DNA of 64,000 nucleotides from Ashinkailepas kermadecensis. Taxonomy: Eukaryota; Arthropoda; Thecostraca; Neolepadidae. Positions 24,401-36,400 of the stretch are shown piece after piece. Location: positions 124,001-188,000 of the forward strand of contig JAOTOM010004288.1 in the NCBI GenBank assembly GCA_034440615.1, written 5' to 3'. A program made the position numbers and the translations under genes. The notes beneath the pieces were generated by a model. It ran no database searches. It worked only from the letters and a program-made list of their open reading frames with translations, and had not been told where the DNA came from. Each line of letters opens with the position of its first letter. Position 1 is the first letter of the stretch.

Positions 24401-27400
24401 TTGCAATCCTGGGGGCCTCCTTTCCAATCTTGGGGGCCTCCTCTTCAATCATGGGGGCCTCCTTTGTAATCATGGAGGCCTCCTTTGCAATCCTGGGGGC
24501 CTCCTTTGCAATCCTGTGGGCCTCCTTTGTAATCCTGGAGGCCTCCTTTGCAATCCGGGGCCTCCTTTGCATTCCTGGGGGCCTCCTTTGCAATCCTTGA
24601 GTCCTCCTTTGCAACCCTGGGGGTCTCTTTTGCAATCCTGGTGCCTCCTTTGCAATCCTGGGGGCCTCCTTTGCAATCCTGGGGGCCTCCTTTGTAATCC
24701 TGGACGAGTCCTTTGCAATCCTGGGGGCCTCCTTTGCAATCCTGGGGGCATCCTTTGCATTCCTGGGGGCCTCCGTGCCAATTGTTGGCACTCTCGTGGT
24801 TTCTGGGGCCTCCTATCCTCTCCTAGGTGACTCCTTCTTCAAATTAGGGGCCTCCTCTCACGTCTTGGAGGCCTCCTCTCGTGTCTCGTCGGCCTCATTG
24901 CTCACTTTTCCCCTGTGCATTTCTGGATAGGGGCCTCCTCAAATTTCAGGGGGGGCGCCCCCCTGTTTGACTGCAGGGGGGAAACTGCCCCTCCTGCCCC
25001 CCCCGGTGGCGACGCCCTTGGCAACAAGACAAGTTTGTATACACATTTTCCTCCATGAAGCAAGCAAATGAGCTAGGTTTCGTTAGGTTAGGTTAGTTCA
25101 GTTTTTGAAGTTGGAAATTTTTTGGATTCTTTTAAGAATTGAAGTTATTTTTTCCTTCAAAAGCAGCTAATGTTAGGTCAGGTTAGGTTTGGTTAGGTTT
25201 TTAATTTGTGAAAATTTTTCAAAGAACAAATTTCTTCGCAGTTTTCTTTTTTATATTTTTTTTCTCCAAGGGGAGGTTATGTTAGGTTATGTTGCATATA
25301 TTTTATTTTTTAAACATTTATTTTTATGCTATGCTACATAACTCATAGCCCATTCTTGGTGTTATTTTGCTCACAATCTGAAAAGTAAGCATTTGCACAA
25401 AAATAGTGCTCCCATCATCTTAGTCACATTGGTAAACATTGGATTTCAATGAAAATGCCGAGATTTCATAAAGCACCTTAAAACACAAATTTACATATTT
25501 TATCTCCGTCAAGCATACAAAGAATGGGTAAAGTTTGGTTAGGTTATGTTAGGTTAGGCTTTGATAGGTTTGACAAAAATGTGGGTAAATTTGTTTTAAA
25601 AAAAGTTATTTTTTTATTCAAAAACATTTCAGGCTATCATATGTTGGGTCTTTCCTTTTGAAATTTGAGAAACAAAATTGTTTGGAAATTTTTAGAAAAA
25701 ATATGTCATGCATGGAAGGTTACGGGAGGTGAAGCTGGCTATGCCCCATCTTCTTTTGTTATTGTGAACACTACTTTTTGAGGTATATCAGTAATCACCC
25801 AACTTCAAGCCCTTTGTGTGTGTTATTTTCCCTCGCAAGTGAAAAGCATGCATTTGCAGAGGAGACGAGTGGTCAAATCATTTTCAGCACATTCATAAAC
25901 ATTACATTAAAAAACAAAGTCCAAGGAATGAGAAACTACAGCACCAGATTTTCTTGTAATTCGCAACCAGACAAAAACCGAAAGAATGGACCCAACCTTA
26001 CCTCACCTGATCGAAACGCAATGGAAGGAAGAAGTAAACACCACGCGGCGGATAAATACGCAATTGTGGTTAATGGTATTTAGTGCGGCGGATATGGACA
26101 ATTTGCATAGCTGGCGAGGAACTATGACCCAAGGCTATTGAACAGCTATGATCTACAGAAAAGGCTAAAAAATAAATTGTGATAAAATACATCCCCCCGA
26201 AAAATTCAAGGAATAATTATTTTCTTCAATTATCTTAAATCTGTACTTTAGTATCTTAACTCTGGGCCACCCAGATTACATCCACAGTCAAATTTTATTT
26301 TTGCGGAGTTGTAGAATATCTGTGTCCGAGTGGCATAAACAGTATTTGTGTCCCGAATATGTGGCGCTCTGAAACAATGTATGTCATGAAATCAAGACAC
26401 CGAAATTTCTGGTTATCTGGTGGCCTATTTTGCCACAGTCTTAACAGCTTTGGAGAATGTCTTGGACGGATCTGGCTAATTTTCACGCGTAAATTTTACC
26501 TGATATCTTTTATTTAGATCGGCTGCGATTGCTTCAAAAACCCAGAAATACACCTTTTCTCTTCCGTAAGCTGATGTAGAACACCCCAATCTTTCAGGAA
26601 GCATTCAAAGGCTAATTATTAATTGCCTTTCTTCGGAGTGGTTTAAAAAGCTCCCGAAAGAGTGGGAGCTGGAGAGGCATGATTCACCCCCGGCCAAGAG
26701 CCTCTAAATTTCCAATCCGTCCCAGAGAGTGGTAGTTTGCTTTACTAGCCAGGCGACGCATGCAAGCTTCCTTCATTGGAAGAGGGATTACTTCATGTTT
26801 AACTTGGAAGTCCAGAGATTATATCGTGTGGCAAATATAAGTAGTTGTGCAGTGCGCTGGTGTTAGGATGTAGGTATTTGGATGATTGATGGACCGGTAG
26901 GCGGGAAGTGAGACTCAAGGCCCTTAAGTGAGGGTAGCGATTGCTGTTGTGTGGTGTCGACCCGTCGGTGGGCGTCGTCCTACGTAAGAAATTAGGCTTA
27001 ATTGAATTGTTCAAATTGAATGCCTCTCATTGCCATTGGTGTGGAAGGGTGAACTATGATAATATTGCGATGCTGATGCCTTACCTATATATATATTGCA
27101 TGGATGTAGGTAGGTTACCTAGTACGTACCTACCTACTAGGTAGGTACTTGGTGAAAATCTAGGTAGGTAAGTTTTACCTAGGTGCATCTGCATCCACAT
27201 CAACATGCAAGTGCATATGCACCCAGTGGCATACCTACCTAGGGTCTTCATTAATGGGTGGCCCTGTAATGGATGAAGCTTTCTGACTTTGTTCTTGTTT
27301 GGACATAATTGTTTTTTATTTTTATTTTGAAGGCTGCTGAAAACAATCATTTTCAGCAGACAAATGCTTTGGCGTCTGCTTATTTTGGTGTCGGAATACA

Positions 27401-30400
27401 TTATTTTTTACTCCTATGGGTTTGGTGTTACTCCAGTGCACCTAAGCATGTATTCATGCACATTGATTGTGCACTTATGAAGTGTTTCAGGATATTGTTG
27501 GGTGCACCCATCCCATTTGACACTGAGTACAATTTTGTTGTTTTTTTTGCCTCCCACCTCATAAAAACTGCCATGCCAAAGCATGACTTGCACCTACTGA
27601 GATATTCGGAAAATCATTCCCTTTATGCCTATCTAGTTGCGAGTTGTGTACTGCCTACTCCAGTTCTCTTTCTAGTTTTGGTCTTGCATTCTTCTGAGCA
27701 CTTCTGGTCAGGGCATTTTTGTGAATGGAAAGTAAGTGAATGAAGGCATGTATGTTTGTTTATTCACTTGTACTAGGCAATTACACTTGCACCAGTATAC
27801 ACTTGACTTGCACCATTATATTTGTATATATTCACTGTTATGGTCATATGCATAGTGATCCCAACTTTAGCTTCCATTCTGCTGGTATCCCGTCATTCTT
27901 CAACTCTAACAGGCATCTCATCTTTTGTTCTTTTACTTGCATTCTCTTTGAATGTTTCTGCAGCCCTGGTGATCAGCTGAAATAACAAATGGACATTATT
28001 CTCAATAATGTTGCCAAGTTGATGTGTCAAGGACCCAAAATGATTACACAAGATGAAGATTATTAGAACTGGTGGATCTCATTCTCACTACTAGTCAAAG
28101 ATCACCATATAGTCCATTGAGCGTGCTGCTCTGTGGGCTATGTTAACAATTATCATTATTTGATAGTGACAGAACTAGTTGGGATTTCTTGTTATGCATT
28201 AGCTCTTCATCTGGTAGTTTGGCAGCCCAAGGAGTGGATATTTTTGGGAGTGTATAATTCTTTGGACAGCCAAATGTCCAAAAAAATGGCCATTTTTCCA
28301 ACACTACTTGAGGGCAACAAGTCGTTGCTGTCGCTTACAAGGTGGTGTTGTGGCTGGAATGGCGGGCACACTACGTTCTCCACTCATGCGCCGAGTGAAG
28401 CCGGAGCCCGGACCAAAGGTCAGACCGGACCAGAGGTCAGAGCCCGGGCTCGAGATCAGAGCCCGGCGTTCGCAGTGCAGAAGGCAGAGGAACAGCTGTG
28501 CCACCTCATCGCAACCCAACCCAACCCAACAATAGACCATTGACCAGTGATAAATGATTAGTGACGTAGGGTAGAACACATCGATTCCTGAACACTAAAA
28601 TGGCATCTTTCCCAAAGAGGCCGTGACACCGAGCTTCTTGATGTATTTATGACGTCTTCATGCCTCGTTTCTAACAGCATTTTTTGTGTGGGGGGGGGTA
28701 GGAGCGCATCCACTGCGTTGGTCATACAGCTAACAGTATCTCGTTTACAAGTAGCATACTGATGCTCACCATCACAAATCGTGATATACAAACATATCGC
28801 AGCGCAATTACAGACAAGGGGACTACTGATGACCATAAGTGCAACGCTTAGTATGTTGCACAATTACAGCTTATGGCATACGTATTCGCATCGTTATCGC
28901 AAATGCATGCATCCCTAAAATGAGTACCTATCAAAACATACAAAAATGGTACAGTGAAGCACGAACAAGGTACAAAAGGATACATGTGCACCTGTTGTTG
29001 TACGTCACGTACCATGTATGCTACTGGCTCAAAAGTGAGCTTGAAGGACTTACACAGTTTACGAAGCAACTAAATGACATGAATTTCATGGAGAATTTCG
29101 ACATGCTACTGTATTCGCTTCGACCTCTCACTGACAAAAGCCACTTATGTTAATACTGCCAAGGACGCAACACGTGTGGCGTTTTCCCCCGAGCAGTTGC
29201 TTTGTGAAAGAATGGCACGTGACGATTCACCACAATTGCACATAGAGAGAGAGGTTAATGGTCTGAGTCGGGATACAGATTGAAAATGAGTGTCACTGAT
29301 TGCAATGAATTGCGATAAGCGGTATGGCTTGACACCAAGCATCCTGGAGGTAGACCCTGACTAGAAAGCTGCACAAGATCAAAGGAGCGGCGCACATAGC
29401 TCTGGCCCGTGATGCCATCACCAGGCAAAGCGTAGTCATCAGCCCGATATAACTACCAGTGGAACAGAAAATAAATACCAAAGGATCAGAATGACGACCA
29501 CTTCTAATATGGAATTACTGGTAGTCCTGAATAAGACAGCTGGTAAGACGTCGGATTTCTCAGCTAGAGAGTAGAGTTCGAATCCTGACACCGCAAAGGG
29601 CTTCAAAGTACTCGTCAAAAATCCTGATCAATCCATGCCTTTCTGACAGCAAGACATCACTACGACCCGAAGAGCGAATGGTCGAAACCATGTACTGTAT
29701 CAGCACGTTATGTGCACTTCACGACTTCCACACACTTCACGACGACGACGACCCGCAACTCACTGCCACGGCAGATCCACAACTTTTCCGCATTATGGGC
29801 GCGAATGATCAATTCTGGTCGAAGCGCCCTAATGCCCAAATAACTAACTAGGTCCGAACAGAGGCACAACACGAAGCCGACGGCGAGTCGGAGACAACGT
29901 CCTGGAATTTCGAAATTTACATGGAAAACGACACCCATCAGGAACTTTCTCTGACCTGCATGCAGCGCTCTGACTTTCTGAGACTGAGTCAGAGACTCTG
30001 ACTTTCTGGAATTATTTCATGAAACTTCAGAACATCGGTACAAATGTAGAATCTGCTCTTCTCATTGTATTTGTTTTGTTTTGTTACCATGTTCGATTCC
30101 TGGCATCTATGTCATCGCATTCTCGCCAACAAACGCAGTGCTCATCTCTCAGCATCATCCTTTACCCACACTTTCCTATCATATGGCCAACTTACTATGA
30201 CGTCTCTGCCTCCTGCCCTCCACTCCACGAAAACTCAATTCCACGACACTGAGCAGGCTGCACCACCATCGCGCCACTCCAGGACACCGACCACGGCGTC
30301 GGCCACTCACATTTGATGAAGAAGTTTGTCTCGGCCTCCTCCGAGATTCTCTGCATTGGCACGCACTTCTTGGGTGCTTCCACGCCCTCGTAGAAGGCGC

Positions 30401-33400
30401 AGTCTCGCCAGCGCTGTCGCAGGATGTTGACGATCTCCCGGTCCACCTGCCTGTAACCGAGCCGGACAGTTCAACAAGCAGACCATTTTTAAGCCAGCAG
30501 TTCATTCGGTCAGTGTCAGGAGCTGCAGGAATATTCGAGGTGAAATGCGAGAGAGGCAATGTGACATTTTAGATCCATTATTTTATGCAGCTCACAAGCA
30601 ACACTTGAAACGGTTGCATGCTCTATCATGATGGTTTTTGACTACCGTTATCGACGAAAATAGGTGCTTGATTTAGAAGTGTTCAAAAGAATACCCTTTC
30701 CCCGCCCCGCCAGCACTGCATCAATTGGGCAAATTACCATCAGGACAAAATAACCCATCACCAGATTAGGTGCTTGTCAAAAAAGTATTGGAGACGCAAG
30801 ATCGGGAATGGGTCTGAGCCACGGCTTCAGAATCGTCACTGGCTGATGGCGAGGCAAACCATGTAATCATTGCACATCACAATGTAACGATGCATATACT
30901 CTGCACACAGTACACCCCTAGCGTCGTCCACACTTCTGAAACCAACGACGGATCTGACCCAACGGCATCGACGACCGAGGATGACAAAACAGCTGAGGAG
31001 GACGTCGACCGAGGATGATGCCATAACAGCCGAGGGTGTCAAAACATCCAAGGAGGATGTCGAAACAGCCGAGATGACGCCAACCGGGGACACCAAAGCG
31101 GCCGATTCGATCCGATCCGACCCGCTCTGCTATCGTGCGCCGCTTGGCAGCCTTTTACCGTGACGAGTGCCAGGAATGGCATTGGCAGACGAGTCAGAAC
31201 CCTCCGCTCCCTCTCTACCCGCGCTAGCGCCTGCACCGCCACGTTTTCACCACGGCCTGTGTGCTGGCTGGAGCGGGACAGTGTTACAAATTACGCAGAT
31301 CGCCGACCCCTAACATAAACCGCCACTGATTGCAGCGCCTTGCACCTCCAAACGCACGCCGCATTTCGACAAGCTCAATGCGCAACGTCGATTCCGCGGT
31401 CGGCAGGCTCGGCTGCCGACACACCGCCCATAGCGTTGCTTGCTGTAAGCACCACGTGCTGACATGACAGGTGGAGCACTTCCTTCACGTCGTTTGCGAG
31501 ATTTCTGCAATTTTATAGGGCAAATGATTACAAAAGTTTTTGTTGTTGTTGGGGGAGGAGCAAAATAATTTTGCCCCCTCCCCCCCCGTCCAATAATGTT
31601 CACAAATCAGCACTCGTGGGTTCACATACACGTATCCCGCCTCCCTATGCGACGTGACGTACGTATCCCGCTTTGGGGAGGCACACGTGTCTGGATGTGT
31701 TGCCGAGTTGGTGCATTCCCCCAGAGCACATGTCTGTTGATAAAGGCACTCTTTCCAAAATATGATTTATCCCTGCATGGGCTCAGAATTCCTCATGATA
31801 TCCTCCTGTAGTCAGCCAGAGAAGGCCGGTCACTGTCCTGGGCGAATTAACTTGCGATCTATTTTGAGCCCTACTTTTCTACACGACTTCACGTCATGTA
31901 AGCTTTTGCACTGTGCAGTCTTTGATTGCATGTGAACCTTGGTGGCACCAGCTTTTGCCCCTCATACACAATGCTCTTCATGTGAGTTCTTTTTTCACCA
32001 CTGAACTTCGACAATACCAATCTTCATTTGTTCAAACTGATACGAACTACACCAATGCAATATATGAGCCTCAGCAATCCTATGGATCAAACTTTTGCAA
32101 CAAATATTGTGTTTGGACCTATCAAAGCTTTCCACATGCAAGCACATGTTTGGAGCCTACCCGATGTGAGCTTCAGTCCTATACTTACGTATTTCTGACA
32201 CGAACAAACCAACTTTTCCATGATACGAGTAACACACCATCATAACATAGCAATATCATAAATCATCAGTCATGGTACAAAATAAATACCAACTACCCCC
32301 ATACAGGTGCATGTCCTAAACGAAGTGTTGTCCTACAAACTCTTGCCCTAAAGGACTTTTGCAGTGCTTCAGGCACAAATTTCGGCCCGAAGCACCACCA
32401 CCTGACAAACGTCTTTCCAGTAACGATTGCAACCACGAGATAAAAATCTCGACTAATGTGCACTGTCTGATCAACGGAATTTCCGCCATGTCCCCCCCCC
32501 TCCCCGAGATATTTGTCGCCACTTCTACTGAAATGACACGCCATTCCAGGACGCTCGACTGCACTCTCCCCCACTCAGCGAGTTTTCTCAACCGGTGGCG
32601 TCCCTCAGATTAGAAAATGCATCTCCTCCAAAGAAATGCCCCCTCCAACACGATTGTTCCCCACCCCCGATCAAAATGACTGGATCCGCCCCTGCTAATT
32701 TGGGGTCATCCCGGCGCTACCACGCCGCGGTGCCGTCCGGACCGGGTCGCCGTGCCGCGGTGCAGCAGTGTGTAGCACACACCTGTCGCGTATCCACTGC
32801 TCGTTGGCCTCGAACCGGCAGACGAGATCGTCCGTGTAGCACTCGTCGATGGTGGGCACGCGGTTGTAGTTCCGCTGGTACCACGGGTACTCAGTGCGGT
32901 TCGGCACCACCACCCGTTCTGGAGGCCACACGACACGACGTCACTGCACTGCCAAGCGTCACACACAGCACATACCCCACACATCATATATGCCACACAT
33001 CATATATTCCACAGATCATATATCCCACACATCACATATCACACACATCACATATCACACACATCACATGTCTCACACATCACATTTCCCACACAGCATA
33101 TATTCCACACATCATATACACCACACATCATATATCCCACACATCACATCCTACAATATATCCCACACATCACATATCCCACACACCATATATCCCAAGT
33201 CAACAGTTACATTTTGCACTGATGTCTTCCAATGGCCAAGATCGAATGATTCTTTAAAAAAAAACTTGCTATATATGAGAGGCAGTTAATATTAATTCCA
33301 TTTGACTTGTCTGTGAAGGGCTATACTCTACACATAACCAATGTTTCATGTTACAACTGCTGCTGGATACTTTTGAAAAACATTGGTGGGGCCCAATGCA

Positions 33401-36400
33401 CAGGGGTGAGAAGTGCTTCCAGTTTGGTTTGTGGGGCTACCCCATATGGTTCCATGTTAATAAAGCAAGAATTTGCTGGGACCAAGGAAAATATAGTGGA
33501 GTCCAGGCATCATCAAAAGCACAGGAAACTCCACCCCTGATTACAATACTGATTACAAGAGCACCAAGTTACAAATACAGAACAAGAACATGGTGCCAAA
33601 GTAATAACAAATTATGTGCTGTTCTCAGGGATTTTTTCCCATGAATGCACACACAAACATTTTTTATCATTTTGCCTACCAACTGAAAAGAATGCACTTG
33701 CAGAGGAAATAAGTAGTCACATCATGTTGACCACATTGATAAACATTGCATTGGAAAAAGAAATCACAAGAATTCAAAAAATACCTCAAAGTGCAAACAT
33801 ACCTCCTAATCAAACAAAATATCACCACATTGTTTGCTTTGTGGAGGTAAAATGTGTCTCAATCAAGCATACACAAGAGTTAGGTTTGGTTATGTTGGGT
33901 TAGGCTAGGCTTTTGTGGTAGTTTTTGGGGAAGGGAATTTTTCCCCAAAAATCTTCTTTTTTTCTTCAGACAGTTCAGGCTATGCTAGGTTAGATTAGAT
34001 CTTTGTTTTTTTAGTTGAACATTTTTGACAATTTTTTTGGGTAAGTTTTCCATTTCAAAAATTGTTTTCTTGCAGGAAAGTTTAGCATGGTTAGGCAAGG
34101 TTATGTCACATTTTTCTCTTTATCTTGAATGCTACTTTTTAGGTAAATTTGTGCCTTAAGGTGTTTTATGAATGCTTGGAATTTATAATTACAATGCAAT
34201 ATTAATCAATGTGTCTAAGATGATGGGACATTGATTTTCTGCACAAATGATTACCTTTCAGGTTCTGAGTAAAATAACACCAAAAAAAGGGCTTTGTGCT
34301 AGGTAACATAGCATTAAAAAAATCCTTAAAACATATAATAAAAATACAACATAACATAACCTAACCTAGCCTAACTTCCATTTGGAGAAAGCAATTCCCA
34401 AAAATAAAAGTTGTAAAAATTTAATGAAATGTATGTTCTGAAAATTTTCCTAGTAAAAAAAAACCTGGTATTTTTTTCTTAAACGGTGTTTTTGGAATTT
34501 CTGGATTTTTTAAACGGGATGTTATGTTTATGAACGTGATTCGGAAGATGCGATCATTCGTTTTCTCCGTAAATACTTACGTCTCGGTTAATCTTAGAGA
34601 TAATATCCATAATGCGCCATATATGCCACACCTCTGTCATTTGTTGCACAATTTATCCATCCCTCACCTGGCACTTCTCAGACGTGATTAAAGGGACATT
34701 CAACACTTCATGCAGTTGATTCAACACTTTTTCACGTTGAAAATGCTTCATTTCCGCCTCTTTGACACATAGATGACACCACCAATATTTCACCGCAACG
34801 CCGGAAAAAAACTAATCAGAGCACGGCCTCCGGGCGTGATGTACGGATGACGTCACGATAAATATTACGCTTGTTTTGAAACTGCTTGAAATGCTTGTTT
34901 TGAAATTATAATATATAAGTTTATATTAGTTTAGATAAGAGTAGATTGTATTACGTTAGGTTAGGTTAGGTTAGGTTAGGTTTTCCTATTTAATTATTAA
35001 TTATCATACTGGTTGTTGGAAGTCCTGAGGAAAGACAAGACCAAGCAGAATCACACTCTTTTAAATATCACTTTCGCGGTCGGTCACGATAAACATTACG
35101 CTTGTGTTTTTAAATTAAAATATATGAGTTTATATTAGTTTAGATAAGAGTAGATTGTATTATGTTAGGTTAGGTTAGGTTAGGTTAGATTTTCCTATTT
35201 AATTATGAATTATCATACTATTTGTTGGAAGTCGTGAGGATAGACGAGACCGGAGTCACAGCGGTCACTTTGAGGTCAACAGTTCGAAAATGGCTTCGGT
35301 GTGTGTAGGTTGTGATCCAGTGCCATACGACATAATCAAACTTTGCTATAAGGACAACCAAGCGAGCTTGGACTTCCTTAGACGCCACGGAGTTCTTCCT
35401 GCCGGAGTTGTCTGCTCCAAGTGTTCCAAGGCCTGCAGGTTGCAGGAGAGTAGGCATCGGTGGGAGTGCACCGAGACGTTTCGTGTCGCCAGAAGGAAGG
35501 AGAAGAAGAGGTGTGGGTTCGTCACAAGCGACTACAAAGGAACTTTTCTCGACGGAACCCGCCTGGAACCGTGGCAAGTTGTGTGTTTTATTAATCTGTG
35601 GTTAGATAAAGCCGGGACCATCTCATTAAGGTAAGTGAACGTTTGTAGCGTTAGCCAATCGAAGCCTCAGTCCCATGCCTATGACGTCATCATACCGTGC
35701 CGAAGTGACTATGACGTCATCGTTCAAATTGAAAAGTAAGCATTTACGGAGAAAACAGTGATCGCATCTTTCGAATCACGTTCATAAACATAGTATTCCG
35801 AGAAAAAAATTCCTAAAATCCCTAAAACACCGTTTAAGAAAAATTTACCAAAAACCTAGCCCAACCTAACCTAACCTAATATAAGCTGCTTTTGAAGAAA
35901 TTATTTTATTGATTTTTGGGTGGAAAAAAATTCACAAAATATCTAAAAAATAACCCACCAACCCATTTTTTTTTCATGAGGAAAAACTAAAAGCTTGTTA
36001 AACCTTAACCCACACTAATACCCTTTTATGCTATATTACCCAACTCCTAGCCCCTCTGTGCACGTTATTTTACGTCCCACATGAAAAGCATGCGTTTGTA
36101 TAGAAAATTAGTGGTCACATCATGTTAATCACCATCATAAACCATTGGAAAATGAAGTTTCAAGAAATCAAAAATGACTTTGAAATGTAAGTTCACCTAT
36201 TGATGGAAGGTTTGGTCTGCTAGGCTATGTTAGACTGTTACCTTTTTTCTTTATTTTGACCATTACTTTTATGCCAGGTATATTGCCTAACTCCAGGCCA
36301 CCTTCTTGGTGGTATTTTTCCTCCCAACTGAAAAGTGTGTATTTGTGGAGGAAATGAGTGGTTGCATCATGTTAACCACATTCGTATACATTTCATACGA

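Larger units (their letters stand above)
19257..25020. mobile_element. 5.76-kb hAT-like element filled with minisatellite
   Basis: Flanked by the perfect 8-bp duplication GCAACAAG (19249-19256 and 25021-25028). Ends are CAGTGGCGTCGCCAC and, reversed, CAAGGGCGTCGCCAC (13/15). Both continue into G runs. The 8-bp duplication and CA-starting ends are hAT-type. No transposase was found. The interior holds GGCCTCC-based repeats at both sides, decayed repeats at 20930-23580 and a regular array at 23590-24785. It sits in NDUFB10 intron 3. Confidence 0.8.

Noticed and set aside
23590..24785. CRISPR-like regular array
   Set aside because: There are no unique spacers; units are contiguous and the genome is eukaryotic.
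23473..24830. Long open frames on both strands (up to 238 codons) with heptad repeats
   Set aside because: The 21-bp period keeps every frame open; there is no start context, and both strands are equally open. Treated as minisatellite.
27309..27743. 144-codon hydrophobic frame as a membrane-protein gene
   Set aside because: No family resemblance, no supporting splice or promoter signal, and it overlaps AT-rich repeated sequence in an NDUFB10 intron.
29545..29610. A tRNA gene
   Set aside because: The B-box-like GTTCGAATCC is good, but no acceptor stem or proper A box could be paired; more likely a tRNA-derived SINE remnant.
30451..30454. Alternative NDUFB10 exon 3 acceptor four bases downstream
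   Set aside because: It would break the phase with exon 2 and delete the conserved residue before VDREI.
34956..34980. A telomere or chromosome end
   Set aside because: Only five TTAGG units, flanked by ordinary intron sequence on both sides; interstitial and part of a repeat.
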